Under the pieces are notes generated by a model, which was not told the DNA's origin, searched no databases, and saw nothing but the letters and a program-made list of their open reading frames with translations. A stretch of 64,000 nt of DNA from Anarhynchus alexandrinus (Eukaryota > Chordata > Aves > Charadriiformes > Charadriidae). The position numbers and the translations under genes were made by a program. The stretch is from the NCBI GenBank assembly GCA_008711295.1, contig VUYV01000610.1:225849-289848 (forward strand), read 5' to 3'. Position 1 is the first letter of the stretch, and the number at the start of each line of letters is the position of its first letter. Shown piece by piece: positions 12,941-24,541 of the stretch.

Positions 12941-13599
12941 AAGGAAAAAACCTAAATGCATACCTCAAAGAAGAATCTGAAGGATCTGTGTCAGGTTATG
13001 TTCTCACGAGAGCCCTGAAGCATGCCTATCAATCTGTGTCTCTGCCAGGCAGTAATCAGCTATAAAATACATTACATAGGGAAGATTTTCCTCACACTAA
13101 GCTATTCTTAAACACTCATGCAGAAAACTTACAAAAAGACTAACACAGCGTTCTTCAACAAATGTTCTGAGATAGACAGTGATTTCATTATTCATCTATG
13201 CGGCTTTTACTTTGTACTGAGATGGACTAGAAAACCTTACACAGACACACAATTAATAGGTGATTATCCTAAAGTTCTTGCTTAATGCCTTTCAGATTTG
13301 TCATTTCACTGTGATTGCGGGAATTTGTTTAAGTCTTGGTTAACAAGACCAATTTCAACATATATTTCGTATTCAGAGAAACAAACTATAACTAATTTCA
13401 GGCATAAGGGTTCAGTTGTATTGCAAGGTAGACGTACCTGAACATATCTGGCTATTCCAGGCTTTTTTCTGTCCTTTTTCCATAGTGCTAGTAATAAGTG
13501 GATACGGGCTTTGTGGGAAGGGAAAAAAAATACAGAAAGAAAACCTTTCATAGCTGCATAGTCACCACATGAAGCAGTTACTTGCGCCGTGGGCTACAC

Positions 13600-13680
13600 G
13601 CCATGAATCAAATTCACTTGAAGTCGGTGGGAGTTTTTCAGCTACTGCCAGACAGCGTTGGCATGGGCCCAAAAGCACAC
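13600..13680. repeat. Possible ancient sauropsid LINE tail
   Basis: AATTCACTTGAAGTCGGTGG followed by GAGTTTTTCAGCTACTG and GCATGGGCCCAAA resembles the 'ACTTCAATGGGAGTTTTGCC ... GGCCCAA' tails of L2/L3-like LINEs common in reptiles and birds. It is short and diverged, and recognised by pattern only. Confidence 0.4.
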
Positions 13681-14057
13681 AGTTGTGGTATTTAAAAATA
13701 CTTTGAACAAGCACAGTATTATGGCAAGAGCTTTTCTAGGCTCATACTGACCAACTCAAGCTTTAATAAGGGAGTCGGGTATCTCCCCCATCCAAATACA
13801 CGTGCTCAGGAAAAAGAGAGAGAGAGAGGGACACACAGCACAAAAATGGGAAAGTGGGAAAGTATTCGGGTCACTTTGTAGTATATCATGGAGAACTCCA
13901 ATCAACGTCAACACTTACTTGTTACTCTCCCACCTATTTTTATGATTAGATAAAAATGATACCAATATTTTTATGTAATGTTGAAACATAAGTTAAGGAG
14001 TTCTTGACCATTTAAATATAAATAGGTTAAAACAAAGGGAAAGACTTCAAATAGGGT
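13681..14057. other. No supported gene
   Basis: AT-rich interval with a short GA-rich run near 13817. I see nothing else in it. Confidence 0.55.
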
Positions 14058-14232
14058 GGTTGGGTTTTTTTTAAAGTATGAGAATAACGTTGACAATACA
14101 TATTGTTTTGGTTGCTGTTAAGTAATATTTATATTAAGGACTTTTTTAGCTTCCCATAGAAACTGACAGGGAGCATAGACAGGACAAGCTGGCCAAAGAA
14201 ATATTCCGTACCATAGACATCATGCTCAGTAT

Positions 14233-14238
14233 TATAAA
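14233..14238 (+). promoter_or_regulatory. LTR TATA box
   Basis: TATAAA lies just after the conserved CATGCTCAGT segment, in the normal U3 position. Orientation agrees with the downstream ATTAAA signal. Confidence 0.75.
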
Positions 14239-14397
14239 TGGGGATTGGCCAGGGGGCAGGGATCTGCAATCGCTGCTTGGGATGGGATGGGCAATCAATC
14301 ATTGGGTGGTGAGAGCAATCGCATTACATCAGTTTATTTTGTATATTCTTTTACTTCTAGCATCATTATTATTATGTTTCTCTTCTGTTACTGTTCT

Positions 14398-14403
14398 ATT
14401 AAA
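14398..14403 (+). promoter_or_regulatory. LTR polyadenylation signal
   Basis: ATTAAA followed by CTGTCTTTATCTCAACCC is the R-region polyadenylation signal of this LTR family. It supports the plus-strand orientation. Confidence 0.75.
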
Positions 14404-14519
14404 CTGTCTTTATCTCAACCCACAAGGTGATTTTTTTTCTCCCTCTTCTCCCTACTCTACTTGCAGGGTGGGGGGAGTGAGTGAACAGCTGCATGGTGCA
14501 GGCCAGGATTAAAGCACAA

Positions 14520-17019
14520 CTACATGTCTTTAGGCAAATAAGAGAATCTAGGGCATTACATTCTTTTTTCCAAATATTGTGCTCTTGGAAATTTGTTAAT
14601 GTATTCCTCAACTTTATTTCTCTCACCCTACTCTTCCTCTGAAGGTTTTTCTTAAACACTACAAAATCACATTGACAGTAATGTTTCTTGTAATGTATAC
14701 TCACACAGAACAAAAGTGGTCCAAGTTTTCTGGGTATGGATTACGAGTACATTCAAAATGGCTAGAGGAAGTGGTCTCTATAAACAAAAGGAAAAATTCT
14801 CATTCAGATAAGTGTCTCTGCTCATCATGATAACATAAAAAATAGCTACAATATCAGCACTGAAGACAAGATCCTTAGAAATAGGTGAACTACATTTTGA
14901 TAGACTGATTTCTTTTATGGTAAGTAGCCAAGATTTCAAAATGGTACAAGATCAAGCTGATTTTTCACTTGCCAGTTTTGGTTGCAGAACAACAGCATCT
15001 TGAAAGTTTTATGTGGTTTCTTTTGTTCTTCTCTCAAGACTAGCTATTGCGACTAAACCGAAATCTGGTTTGAGAGAAAATCTGAATTATTTTTAAAATA
15101 TAATTAATTCATACTTGTTGTCTCTGTTGGATTTTTTGTTCATTTCTGAGAATTTGCAGAATTTGCATAGTTGCAGCAGACAGTGATCAATAGGTACAAT
15201 AATTATTAGTACTGTAGTTTTTGCTACCAGATCATATCTCGTTCTATACAAAGACCATGAAATTTTGGTGTAGAAGTATGCCAAATTTTTTGGTATCCCC
15301 ACAGAAACAATTCAGTTTTATTATAAAAGAATTAATTCAAGTCTGGGATGCATTAAGTGATTATTTGATTCATCACTCTACGGTTCTTTGTGCTATCAGT
15401 TCCATTGTGAAGATGGCTGTGTGTAGGAAGGTAATTCTAGGAGGAGGTAGCATTTTAGTTATAAAACTCATAAGGACTACAGCTTGTGAAAACGCCTGCC
15501 ATTTACCACATCCATTGACATGTTGAAGAGAATACCTGAAAAATATGAGCTTAACAATGTTTCAATATAGGTTGCTAGCTCGTTCACACCCCATCATGTT
15601 CAATACAGTAGTTTTAGAAGTTCAGGGTGCCAGAAGCAGGTAATCACACTCCATGTTGAACCTATGCACCCTTGTTTATTGGCTTACAAACAAAAGCCTA
15701 TTATTAAATGCAAAGCTAGTATCAGTGCCAAAAGTGAAAGTGAACAATCTGCAACTGAGAAGACAAAGAATTCTGAAAGTTAGAGTTACTATGGCAATGA
15801 TGACATGGGCAACCCTCTACAAAAATGATTAACTTCTCTATTTCTTTATGGTGGGATATACAGGTTGTGAGAACACTAGTGGAATAAACATGGACAAACA
15901 CCCACAGCCTATCTGATCAAGTATGCTTTGATATCATACACAAGTCTGTCAAGCCTAGGGTTTTGAGCATGTTTAGAAAAGCAGCGAGTAAGAAGTACAC
16001 TGTTAAGTACAAGTTCTGCGCATTAACCTCTCATGGAGTATAAATCAGTTTATACACACACATGCCATCCAGCATAGTACATTTAGTTACCATGCAATCT
16101 GTACACTGTTTTTACTTGCAATTTTAAGAGATGCTCTCTCAATCAGATACAGAATTTACTCTGCTCTTTTAATCTCATTTAGTTCAGTCCTCAGGAGGAT
16201 TTTTTCCTGGAAATCAGCACTGAGAAAGTATTTGAGAGGAATTTACCTGCATGTAATTAGTTACTTCCTGTATCTGAGATATGTTGCAGTGTAAACCAAG
16301 AATAAAAAACTCATTACCAGGTATTTTAATGAAGACCTTGCATCATTGATTTACCTCCAGCAAGAAAACTGTATCTATGGTCCCAGAGTTCTCCTAATGT
16401 TCCTAGAGAAAATTCAGTATGCATAGTGTAAGACAGGTATCGAAATATTTAGGAAGTGTGATAAAAAGCATCTGAATGCCAAAAAAGCTTACAACTGTAA
16501 TTTGGAGGCACACTATGTGTGTATTGTTCCCCGTACACCTCAGCTTAAATCTTGCCTTAGAAGTTTCGGTATGCACGTCATCAAGACTGCTCCAGAATTA
16601 TATTTTTAAAGCATCTTCCATTCAAATTGCCCAGTCCTTCCCAAAGATCTCCCTTTTATGTGAGATCTTAAAGCCTATTCAGCTAGCATGTGTTGTGTTC
16701 CAGGGTAGCCTAATTCCACGCAAGTTTGGGTATACTTTGACCTTGAAACATATGAAGCAGCATCACAGCCCATATTAGAAGGTCTTGATACCATCACAGA
16801 TGTGCTGCTAATCCACACAAGCTTTTCCCATTTTAACTGACACATTGTCAGTGACAACCCATTATGATGTACATCCAAATCTTCATATTGTGACATCCTT
16901 TTTCCCAAGACACCTTTGTTCCCATAGCCAATGCATTTGCACTTAAACAGTTCAAACAGCAGGACCTTGTCTCCCCATAGAATCTCAGCTGTGCAGTATT
17001 TTATCATAATTCTTTAATA
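14520..17019. other. No supported gene
   Basis: Only chance ORFs up to about 110 codons (15221-15526 plus, 16476-16778 plus, 16675-17007 minus), none with a recognised domain. No repeat family was identified. Confidence 0.55.
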
Positions 17020-19160
17020 TGACAGGAACGAGGCACTGCTGGACTTGCTACTCACAAACCAAGAAAACTTGCTTTGTAATATCTCAGTTAGTGATAGCCT
17101 TGGCTACAGTGATCACAATATTGTGGAGTCTGGGACTCTACTGAGCATGCTGAAGGTCAGTATTAAGACAAAGGTTTTAGATTCTAGAAAAGCAAACTTC
17201 AGCTTGCTCAGAGCTCAACTGGGAGGGATTCTGTGGGAAGCTTCCACCGAGGATAAAGGAGCTAGTGAGTACTGGGAGTTTTACAAGAATGCTCTCCTGG
17301 AAGCACAAAACCAGTTCATCCCCTTTAAAGGTAAGGGAAGTAAGTGGAGCAAGAGACCCCCTTGGCTTAACTGCGAGCTTCTGAGTCTGCTCAAAACCAA
17401 GAGAAGTGCACCAGAGACGGAAAAGCAGATGAATACCCATTGAGAACTACAAGGGCATTGCCAGAGTGTGCAGAGATGCTGTTAGAAAAGCAAAAGTTCA
17501 GCTCAAATTGAAATTAGCCAGAGATGTCAAAAACTACAAGAAAGTGTTCCTCAGATACATAAACAACAAGCAGAAACAGAAGGAAAATATTGGCTCACTG
17601 TTAAAGAGTAGAGGTGAATTAGTCACCAACAATGCTGAAAAGGCAGAAGTTCTCAACACTTTCTTCACCTCTGTCTTTATCAGCACTGTTGGGCCCCAGG
17701 CTTGGGAACAAAAACCCACGTTGATGCAAAGAGCACCAGTGAAGGAAGAGTTGGTATGCAAACTATTACAGGAGCTTGACCCCTACAAATCGATGGGCCC
17801 TGGCAATATCCACCCGATGGTGTTCAGAGAGCTGGCTGACATCCTTGTGAGGCTTCTCTCCATAACCTTTGAGAAGTCCCAGAAGACTGGAAGAAGGTTA
17901 ATGTCACCCCTGTCTACAAGAAGGCCTTAAAGGAGAATCTAGGAAATTACAGGCCCATCAGTCTTACTTCAGTCTCTGGGAAAGTTATGGAACAAATCCT
18001 CCTGGGAGCTATCACAAGTCAAATGAAGCATGTGGTTGGGAAAAGCCAGCATGGATTCACCAAGAGCAAATTGTGCTTGACAAACCTGATCGCCTTCTAT
18101 GACTAAGTAACCTGCTCAGTTGATAAGGGGCAAGTGGTGGACATCGTCTACCTGGATTTCTCCAAGGCTTTCAAGCGTCCTCCTAGCAAAACCGACATGT
18201 TACAATCTAGACAAGTGGTCTGCACAGTGGGTAGGGAGCTGGCTGACAAGTCACACCCAGAGCATGGTGGTAAATAGCTCCTTTTCAAACTGGTAACCTG
18301 TCACAAGTGGGGTCCCCAAGGGATTGATACTGGGCCCAATGCTGTTTAATATCTTCATAAGTGATCTGGATGATGGGATTGAGCGTACCCTGATGAAGTT
18401 TGCCAATGATACCAAACTGAGTGGGGAAGTGGACACTTTGGAAGAGAGAGCCACCCTGCAGGAAGACCTGGATAGGCTGGAAGAGTGGGCTAACAAGAAC
18501 CTTATGAAGTGCAACAAGGACAAGTGCGTCTTGCACCTGGGAAAACATAATCCAGTAGTGCAGCACAGGCTGGGATCTAGCTGGCTGGGGAGCCGCTCTG
18601 TGGAAAGGGACCTGATGGTCCTGGTGGACAATAAGATCAATACGAGTGAACAGTGTACTGCTGCAGCAAAGAAAGCCAACAGGATGGTGGGTTGCACCTA
18701 CAAGGGCATCACCAACAAGGATAAAAGAGTCATTATCCTACTCTACCGAGCACTTCTCAGGCCACATCTGGAATATGTGTTCAGTTTTGGTCCCAGCTAT
18801 ACAAAAGAGATGTGGACAGGCTGGAGAAGGCCCAGAGAAGGCTCACCAAGGTGATCAAAGGACTGAGAAGCCTGCCATATGAGGAAAGGCTGAGAGAAGT
18901 GGGTTTGTTCAGCCTTGAGAAAAGAAGGCTTAGCGGACAGCTTATCACCATGTTCCAGTATTTAAAGATTGGCTACAGAGAAGATGGAGACTCCCTTTTT
19001 ACAAGGGGTCACATGGGAAAGATGAGGTGTAATGGGTAAAAGTTACTCCACAGGAGATTCCAACTGGACACAAGAGGAAAATTTTTCACAATGAGAACAA
19101 TCAGCCATTGGAATAATCTCAAGGAAGTGGTGGATTCCCCAACACTGGACGCTTTTAAGA
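17020..19160 (+). pseudogene. CR1 ORF2 (endonuclease end plus RT), broken
   Basis: Open pieces: 17045-17443 (end of endonuclease with LGYSDHNIVESG, and linker with WSKRPPWLNCELL), 17466-17930 (linker and RT start, NAEKAEVLNTFFTSVF, DPYKSMGPGNIHPMV), 18324-18854 (LFNIFISDLDDGIE and palm) and 18812-19039 (C-terminus, [18 protein letters not shown]). Between 17930 and 18320 the frame shifts repeatedly: [19 protein letters not shown] and [12 protein letters not shown] are readable, but the following block is deleted or scrambled. The catalytic F/YADD box reads FANDTKLSG, so one of the two adjacent metal-binding aspartates has become asparagine. The copy is therefore dead on several counts. Confidence 0.93.
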
Positions 19161-19268
19161 TTCAGCTGGACAGGGTGCTGGCCCATCTTGTCTAAACCGT
19201 GGTTTTGCCAAGGTCGGACCAGATGATCCTTGAGGTCCCTTCCAACCTGGTATTCTATGATTCTATGA
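17020..19268 (+). mobile_element. Decayed CR1 LINE, 5'-truncated in the endonuclease
   Basis: The plus-strand element begins in the end of the endonuclease (SDHNIVE). It runs through RT and the C-terminal domain and finishes at two direct ATTCTATG octamers (19252-19267), the diagnostic CR1 3' terminus. Its 3' UTR (GTCGGACCAGATGATCCTTG, GAGGTCCCTTCCAACC) differs from the other copies here, so it belongs to a different and probably older subfamily. Coding sequence is split over several frames. Confidence 0.96.
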
Positions 19269-20809
19269 CACTACTGAGAAGTTGTGTAATCCAGCAGTAA
19301 GATGAGTCATGAAACATCATACCTGAGACTGTTACACCTCTCCAAAATTTTGTTTCTGCAGGCTTAAACTAAGTCTACCGTACTGAAGCTTGACCTCTTT
19401 GTATCAGCTAAGGACCTGTCTCTTATCCAAAGTTTTCCCTCTCCTTCCCAGATGTTTCATCTGAAATCAGATGATGATTGCAAGAACAACATTGGCTTGT
19501 CAGCAAATGAGCAATAGCCCAGCACTGTAACTCCTGCCAGTAACGGTGAGAAAAGGAACTTTTTCCTGCAAACACAGTAGGTTTTCTTGCATTTTAGTAA
19601 GTCCTAAGATCTATAGGCAGCTGACCTTCAGTGTCTGTGAAACTTGTCCATGTATGGATGGAAGAACTACATCTACCTTCATGGCGGTGTTGGGTGTGAG
19701 AGAGGCACGCAAGTTTAAGACCAAATTAACCACCCATGCTTCACTGCTTGCTTGTAATGACTCTTGCAGTCTGTTCTGGAGTAGACCTCGTGACATTTTC
19801 GAATGTGGGGAGTAAAAATATCAAAACTTTTTTACAAGTGCAATGTGTTTGAGAGTATCCTCAGGACCACATGCATATTATCTCCACAGAACCCATCTGT
19901 CGCATACAGGCAGATAAACAATTCTTTCTCAAAAGGCCACAAAGCATCCTGACACAAAAGCATATGGGATTTGTGGACAGCTTGGACTCAGGCAGTTTAT
20001 ACAGCATATAGAGAGAGCTTTGGATGGCCAGTGCTTTAAAATTGTTCTCAGAATCAGGCTATACCATGAGCATTGTGAATCCAATCTGCTTCGAAAGCAC
20101 CACTTCAGGCAAGAAAAATAAATGATATACTTGTTTTTAAATGTATTTCTTGCATAGAAAATTCTATTCACCTGCCTCTAAAGGATTACAGTCTGCAAGG
20201 CAAAGTTTACAAAAACAATCCTTAAAAACACCTCATGGTTTATGGTTTAGCTTGAGAGAATAGACACAACAAATAAAAAGCAAGGAAGCAGAAAAGCATG
20301 TCATTCTTGATGTAGCAAGTTGTTTTATGAAATGCAAATAAACATTTTCAAAGCATTTTATTGTCTGAAGTATTTTTTATACTTCTACCACTCCTTGAAA
20401 TGTTAGAGATTAAGCATTAGATATACAGATCACATGGAGAGGCTGCCTTACTCTTCTAACAATGTCAGACACTGAAACAATTTTTACCTTTACTATGTTA
20501 ATATTCTTCAGCAATCAGAGCATGGATATAATCCCACCTTCCTTTACAACCCTCCTCTCTTCCTGTGCTTAACTGGCTGCATGTATTTTGGAAGGAGAAT
20601 GTAATACCAATAATCATCTCAAAGAAAACCTGCTACAGTCACTTCCAGGTGGTGGAGACGTGGTTTGAGGTATGATGCACAGTTTCAAAAGCAATATTGC
20701 ATTTTAAAACAAGACCTTTTTGAGAGGCCTGTAGACTTACTCACGTTTTGAGTTGCCCTGCAATGTCATTTAGCTTCTCAGTACCTTTTCAAGTTCTTGT
20801 AGAAGTAGA
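19269..20809. other. No supported gene
   Basis: Short ORFs only (for example 19546-19815 plus, 19929-20171 minus), without recognisable domains. Confidence 0.55.
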
Positions 20810-21165
20810 AAGATGATCAAAGGTACAGGACGGCATCAGCATGATGAGTGTAAAATAGACTAGCACTTTTCAGCCTGGAAAAAAGATGAGTGAAGAGGTA
20901 CATGACAGATGCCATCAGTGGCACATAAAAGATAAAAAGATAACAAGTCATTCATTGTCTCTTTCAACAGAATGAAATATAAAACAGGCAGATCCAAAAT
21001 AAGAACGCATTTTCAAAGTGTATAGTTAAAACAGTACTCCTTGCCACAGGCAGTTGTGCATCAAACTTTTAGAAGTATTCAAAAGGCAACTGAAGAAGTG
21101 GAAGTCATTTATAAAATAAATTCACCATGGGCTATTAAATAAAACCACTTCTGCTGGTTAATGGG
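20810..21165 (+). mobile_element. Ancient CR1/L3-like LINE 3' region
   Basis: The plus strand follows the order of an old CR1 C-terminus and 3' UTR: CTTTTCAGCCTGGAAAAAAG, GATGAGTGAAGAGGTACATG, a worn 'AACAGAATGAAATATAAAACAGGCAG', then GTACTCCTTGCCACAGGCAG, a TTTTAGAAGTATTCAAAAGG stretch and CACCATGGGCTATTAAAT. These correspond to 'SLEKRRxRGD', 'WNxLPxxVV' and 'FKxxLD' in the usual protein. Many indels destroy the frame. It lies just upstream of the younger minus-strand CR1 but is unrelated in age and orientation. Confidence 0.65.
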
Positions 21166-21499
21166 ACTCTGAACAGAAATTTCCTCCAGCTGGGAGAAAA
21201 CAGTCTAGAAAAGAATCACAGCTTATTTCCCCCACTCCTATACTTTTACCCACTTATCAAAAACTGGTAATGGTGAGTGACAGAATACAAGGCTAGGTAC
21301 ACACTTCATAGAATCATAGAATTGTTGAGGTTGGAAGGGACCTTTAAGATCATCAAGTCCAACCATTAACCTAACCTGACAAAACCACTTCTAAACCATG
21401 TCCCCAAGTACCACATCTACCCTTTTTTTAAACACCTCCAGAGATGGCGAATCTACCACCTCCCTGGGCAGCCCATTCCAATGTTTAATAACCCTTTCA

Positions 21500-23082
21500 G
21501 TGAAAATTTTTTTTCCTAATATCCAATCTAAACCTCACCCAGCATAACTTGAACCCGTTTCCTCTCATCCTATCACTTGTCACTAGGGAGAAGAGGTCAC
21601 CCCCCACCCCACCTCTGTACAACCTCCTTTCAGGTAGTTGTAGAGAGTGATAAGGTCTCCCCTCAGCCTCCTTTCTCCAGGCTAAACAATCCCAGTTCCC
21701 GCAGCTGCTCCTCATAAGTCTTGTTCTCCAGACCCTTCACTAGCTTTGCTGCCCTTCCCTGTACACCCTCCAACACCTCAATGTCCCTCTTGTAGTGAGG
21801 GGCCCAAAACTGAATACAGGACTCGAGGTGGGGTCTCACCAGTGCCGAGTACAGGAGGATGATCACTTCCCTAGTCCTGCTCACCACACTATTCCTGATA
21901 CAAGCCATGATGCCATTGGCCTTCTTGGCCACCTGAGCACACTGCTGGTTCATATTCAGCCGGCTGTCGACCAACACTCCCAGGTCCTTTTCTGCCTGGC
22001 AGCTTTCAAGCCACTCTGCCCCATGCCNGGTCCTTTTCTGCCGGGCAGCTTTCGAGCCACTCTGCCCCATGCCTGTAGCGCTGCATGGGGTTTTTGTGAC
22101 CCAGGTGCAGGACCCAGCACTTGGCCTTGTTGAACCTCATACAGTTGGTCTCGGCCCATCCGTCCAGCCTGTCCAGATACCTCTGTAGAGTCCTCCTACC
22201 CTCAAGCAGATCAACACGCCCACCTAGCTTAGTGTCATCTGCGAACTTATTGAGGGTACATTCAATCCCCTTGTCCAGGTCATTGATAAAGATATTAAAG
22301 AGAACCAGACCCAGCACCGAGCTCTGGGGAACACCGCATGTGACCAGGCACCAACTGGATTTAACTTCACTCACCACCACTCTCTGGGCACGGCCATCCA
22401 GCCAGTTTTTTACCCAGCGAAGCGAACATCTGTCCAGGCCACGAGCAGCCAGTTTCTCCAGGAGAACGCTGCAGGAAACAGTGTCAAAAGCTTTGCTAAA
22501 ATCCAGGTAGATAACATCCACAGCTTTTCCCTCATCCACTAAGTGGGTCACTTTATCATAGAAGGAGATCAGGTTTGTCAGGCATGACCTGCCTTTCACA
22601 AACCCATGCTGACTGGGCCTGATCACCCTGTTCTCCTGCATGTGCTGTGTAATGGCACTGAGGATGATCTGTTCCATGACTTTCTTAGGCACTGAGGTCA
22701 GACTGACTGGCCTATAGTTTCCTGGATCCTCCTTCCGGCCCTTCTTGTGGATGGGTGTCACATTTGCCAACCTCCAGTCAGCTGGGACCTCTCTGGTTAG
22801 CCAGGACTGCTCATAGATGATGCAAAGTGGCCTGCTGAGCACCTCTGCCAGCTCCCTCAGTACCCTGGGGTTGATTCCATCCGGCCCCATAGATTTGTGT
22901 ACATCCAGGTGCTGAAGCAGGTCCCTCACCATTTCCCCTTGGATTATAGGGGCTTCATTCTGCTCCCCATCCCTGTCTTCTAGCTCAGGGGTCTGGGTAC
23001 TCGGGGAACAACTGGTCTTACTGCTGAAGACTGAGACAAAGACAGCATTAAGTACCTCAGCCTTTTCCTCATCCTTGGTCAC
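21500..23082 (-). pseudogene. CR1 ORF2 reverse transcriptase, nearly open
   Basis: From 23082 down to about 22074 the RT is fully open. It contains [93 protein letters not shown] and [14 protein letters not shown], then FADDTKLGG with both catalytic aspartates intact. An N at 22028 with a 45-bp duplicated flank breaks the frame. Beyond it (22027-21663) the frame resumes with [37 protein letters not shown] and [18 protein letters not shown] further shift at about 21665 precedes the C-terminal end. If the 22028 break is an assembly artefact, the RT core has only late damage. Confidence 0.93.
21983..22073. repeat. 45-bp direct duplication flanking a single N
   Basis: Bases 21983-22027 and 22029-22073 are the same 45-bp segment with two differences, separated by one N at 22028. 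The 46 extra bases shift the RT frame of the surrounding CR1. A one-base gap between overlapping ends is the expected trace of two contig ends that were abutted and not merged. Confidence 0.9.
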
Positions 23083-23353
23083 TATGTTACCAGCCCCGTC
23101 TACTAGAGGACAAAGATTATCCTTAGTCCTCTTTTTATTGCTAATATACCGAAACTTTTTTTGTTGTCCTTGACAACAGAAGCCAGGTTTAGTTCTAGCT
23201 GGGCTTTGGCCTACATAGCCTTACTACCTCTTTGTAGTCCTCATGAGTGGCCTGCCCTTCCTTCCAAAGGCCATAAATCCTCTTTTTCTCCCTAAGTTGC
23301 AACCCCAGCTCCCTGTTCAGCCAGGCCAGTCTTCTTCCCCGATGGCTTGTTTT
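23083..23353 (-). pseudogene. CR1 ORF2 linker between endonuclease and RT, frameshifted
   Basis: The minus strand here encodes a recognisable CR1 linker: HRGRRLAWLNRELGLQLREK, then KRIYGLWKEGQATHEDYKEV, then an NKK-rich stretch leading into the RT. It is interrupted by a TGA at 23354-23356 and by frame changes near 23214 and 23155. These lesions disconnect the endonuclease from the RT, so ORF2 is dead regardless of the N-associated duplications. Confidence 0.85.
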
Positions 23354-24171
23354 TCAGCACACGGGGACAGCCTGCTCCCGTGCCTTTAAGAGTTCCTTCT
23401 GGAAAAACATCCAGGCTTCCTGGACTCCTTTGCCCTGGAGGACTGCCTCCCAAAGGACTTTGTCAACCAGGCTCCTGAAAAGCCGAAAGTCCACCCTCCA
23501 GAAGTCCAAGGTAGCAGTTCTTCTGACCCCCCTCCTTGCTTCTCCCAGAATCAAAAACTCTATCATTTCATGATCACTGTTCCCGAGACAGCCTCCAACC
23601 ATCACATCCCCCACAAGCCCTTCCCTGTTTACAAACAACAGGTCCAGCAGGGCACCTTCCCTAGTTGGCTCCCTCACCAGCTGTGTCAGGAAGTTATCCC
23701 CAGTACATTCCAGGAACCTTCTAGACTGTTCCCTCCCTCCTGTATTATATTCCCAGCAGATATCCAGCAAGTTGAAGTCCCCCACGAGGACAAGAGTTCG
23801 TGATCTTGAGAGTTCTCCCACCCATTTGTAGAATATTTCATCTGCCTCCTCATCCTGGTTGGGCAGTCTATAACAGACTCCTACTACCACATCTGCTTTG
23901 TTGGCCCTCCCCCTGATTCTTATCCATAAACACTCAACCCTATTGTCACCATCATTTGGTCCAAGACATTCATAACACCCCCTGACATACAGGGCCACCC
24001 CCAACCTCTCCTTCCTGAAGTGCCTGTAGCCATCCATGGCAGCACTATAGCTATGTGAGTCATCCCACAACGTCTCTGTAAGGGTGACTACATCATAATT
24101 ATCCTGCTGCACAATGGCTTCCAGCTCCTTCTGTTTGTTGCCCATGCTACGTGCATTAGTGTATAAGCACT
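23354..24171 (-). pseudogene. CR1 ORF2 apurinic-like endonuclease domain, open but interrupted upstream
   Basis: This is an APE-type endonuclease, which nicks target DNA to prime reverse transcription. Reading from 24171: KCLYTNARSMGNKQKELEAI, DVVTLTETLWDD (catalytic Glu), VVVGVCYRLPNQDEE, LVLVGDFNLLDICW (GDFN metal-site motif), LVREPTREGALLDLLFVN and GNSDHEMIEF (catalytic Asp-His). All expected active-site motifs are visible, and the domain is open until the TGA at 23354-23356. Upstream it is split by the solo LTR. CR1 sequence resumes at 24542 and matches directly across the insertion. Confidence 0.93.
24167..24171. repeat. Left target-site duplication of the solo LTR
   Basis: GCACT lies directly before TGTCGTGG. 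The same five bases follow the other terminus at 24542-24546. The uninterrupted site can be read from the CR1 as GTATAAGCACTTCAGC. Confidence 0.95.
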
Positions 24172-24541
24172 TGTCGTGGTTTGGCCTCAGCCAGCAGCAA
24201 AGAACCACGGGGCCGCTTGCTCAATTCCCACAGCCGTGGGAATTCGGTAGAAAAAGGCAAAACTCGTGGGTTGAGATGGTGCACTTTAACAGAACAGCAA
24301 AAGGGAAGAGGGGAAAAAAAAAAACAAAAACAGTAACACTGACAAAGAGACACAAAGACGAAGTTACAGTACCGATTCGCACCACCAAGACACGCACCTC
24401 CACAACCCACGCCCCGCAGCGACTGCTCCCCCCTCCCGGGCTAGCTCCTCTTATAGCCCGGGCATGGTCACGTGGTATGGAATACCCGCCCCCTGCCGGC
24501 TCCTTGGGGAAATTAACCCCATCCCTGCCTGAACCAGGACA
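24172..24541 (-). mobile_element. Solo LTR of an avian endogenous retrovirus inserted in CR1 ORF2
   Basis: On the plus strand the element runs from TGTCGTGGTTTGGCC to CTGAACCAGGACA. Its sense strand is minus, starting TGTCCTGGTTCAGG and ending AAACCACGACA, with TG...CA termini. It is flanked by a perfect 5-bp target duplication GCACT (24167-24171 and 24542-24546), and removal of one copy restores CR1 sequence. Sense-strand features are a CACGTG E-box (24469-24474), a TATA-like CTATAAG (24450-24456), and GTTAAA (24285-24290) followed by a 'CATCTCAACCCACGAG' block, where this LTR family normally has ATTAAA. Length is 370 bp. No internal retroviral genes remain, so recombination between two LTRs probably removed the provirus. 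Confidence 0.96.

Larger units (their letters stand above)
9191..13599. other. No supported gene; simple repeats only
   Basis: AT-rich DNA with homopolymer runs, a (CATC)5 run at 11496-11516 and a T/G-rich patch with (TTTG)5 near 12914-12940. ORFs are short (at most about 80 codons) and lack domains or splice-flanked conservation that I can see. Confidence 0.6.
14058..14519 (+). mobile_element. Solo LTR of an avian endogenous retrovirus (5'-worn)
   Basis: The block order matches a common avian ERV LTR. AAAGTATGAGAATAACGTTG comes first, then TAAGTAATATTTATA, CTGGCCAAAGAAATATTCC and GTACCATAGACATCATGCTC. A TATA box, a stretch with ATTGGGTGGTGAGAGCAAT, the polyadenylation signal ATTAAA, ACTGTCTTTATCTCAACCC and GGTGGGGGGAGTGAGTGAAC follow. 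The usual TGTCCTGGTTTC start is missing and the end is shortened (AAAGCACAAC in place of AAACCACGACA). No gag, pol or env is attached. The two overlapping ORFs at 14222-14512 are LTR sequence and not genes. Confidence 0.92.

Noticed and set aside
14222..14512. Two hydrophobic ORFs as small membrane proteins
   Set aside because: They lie wholly within the solo LTR, over its TATA-to-U5 section, in two overlapping frames.
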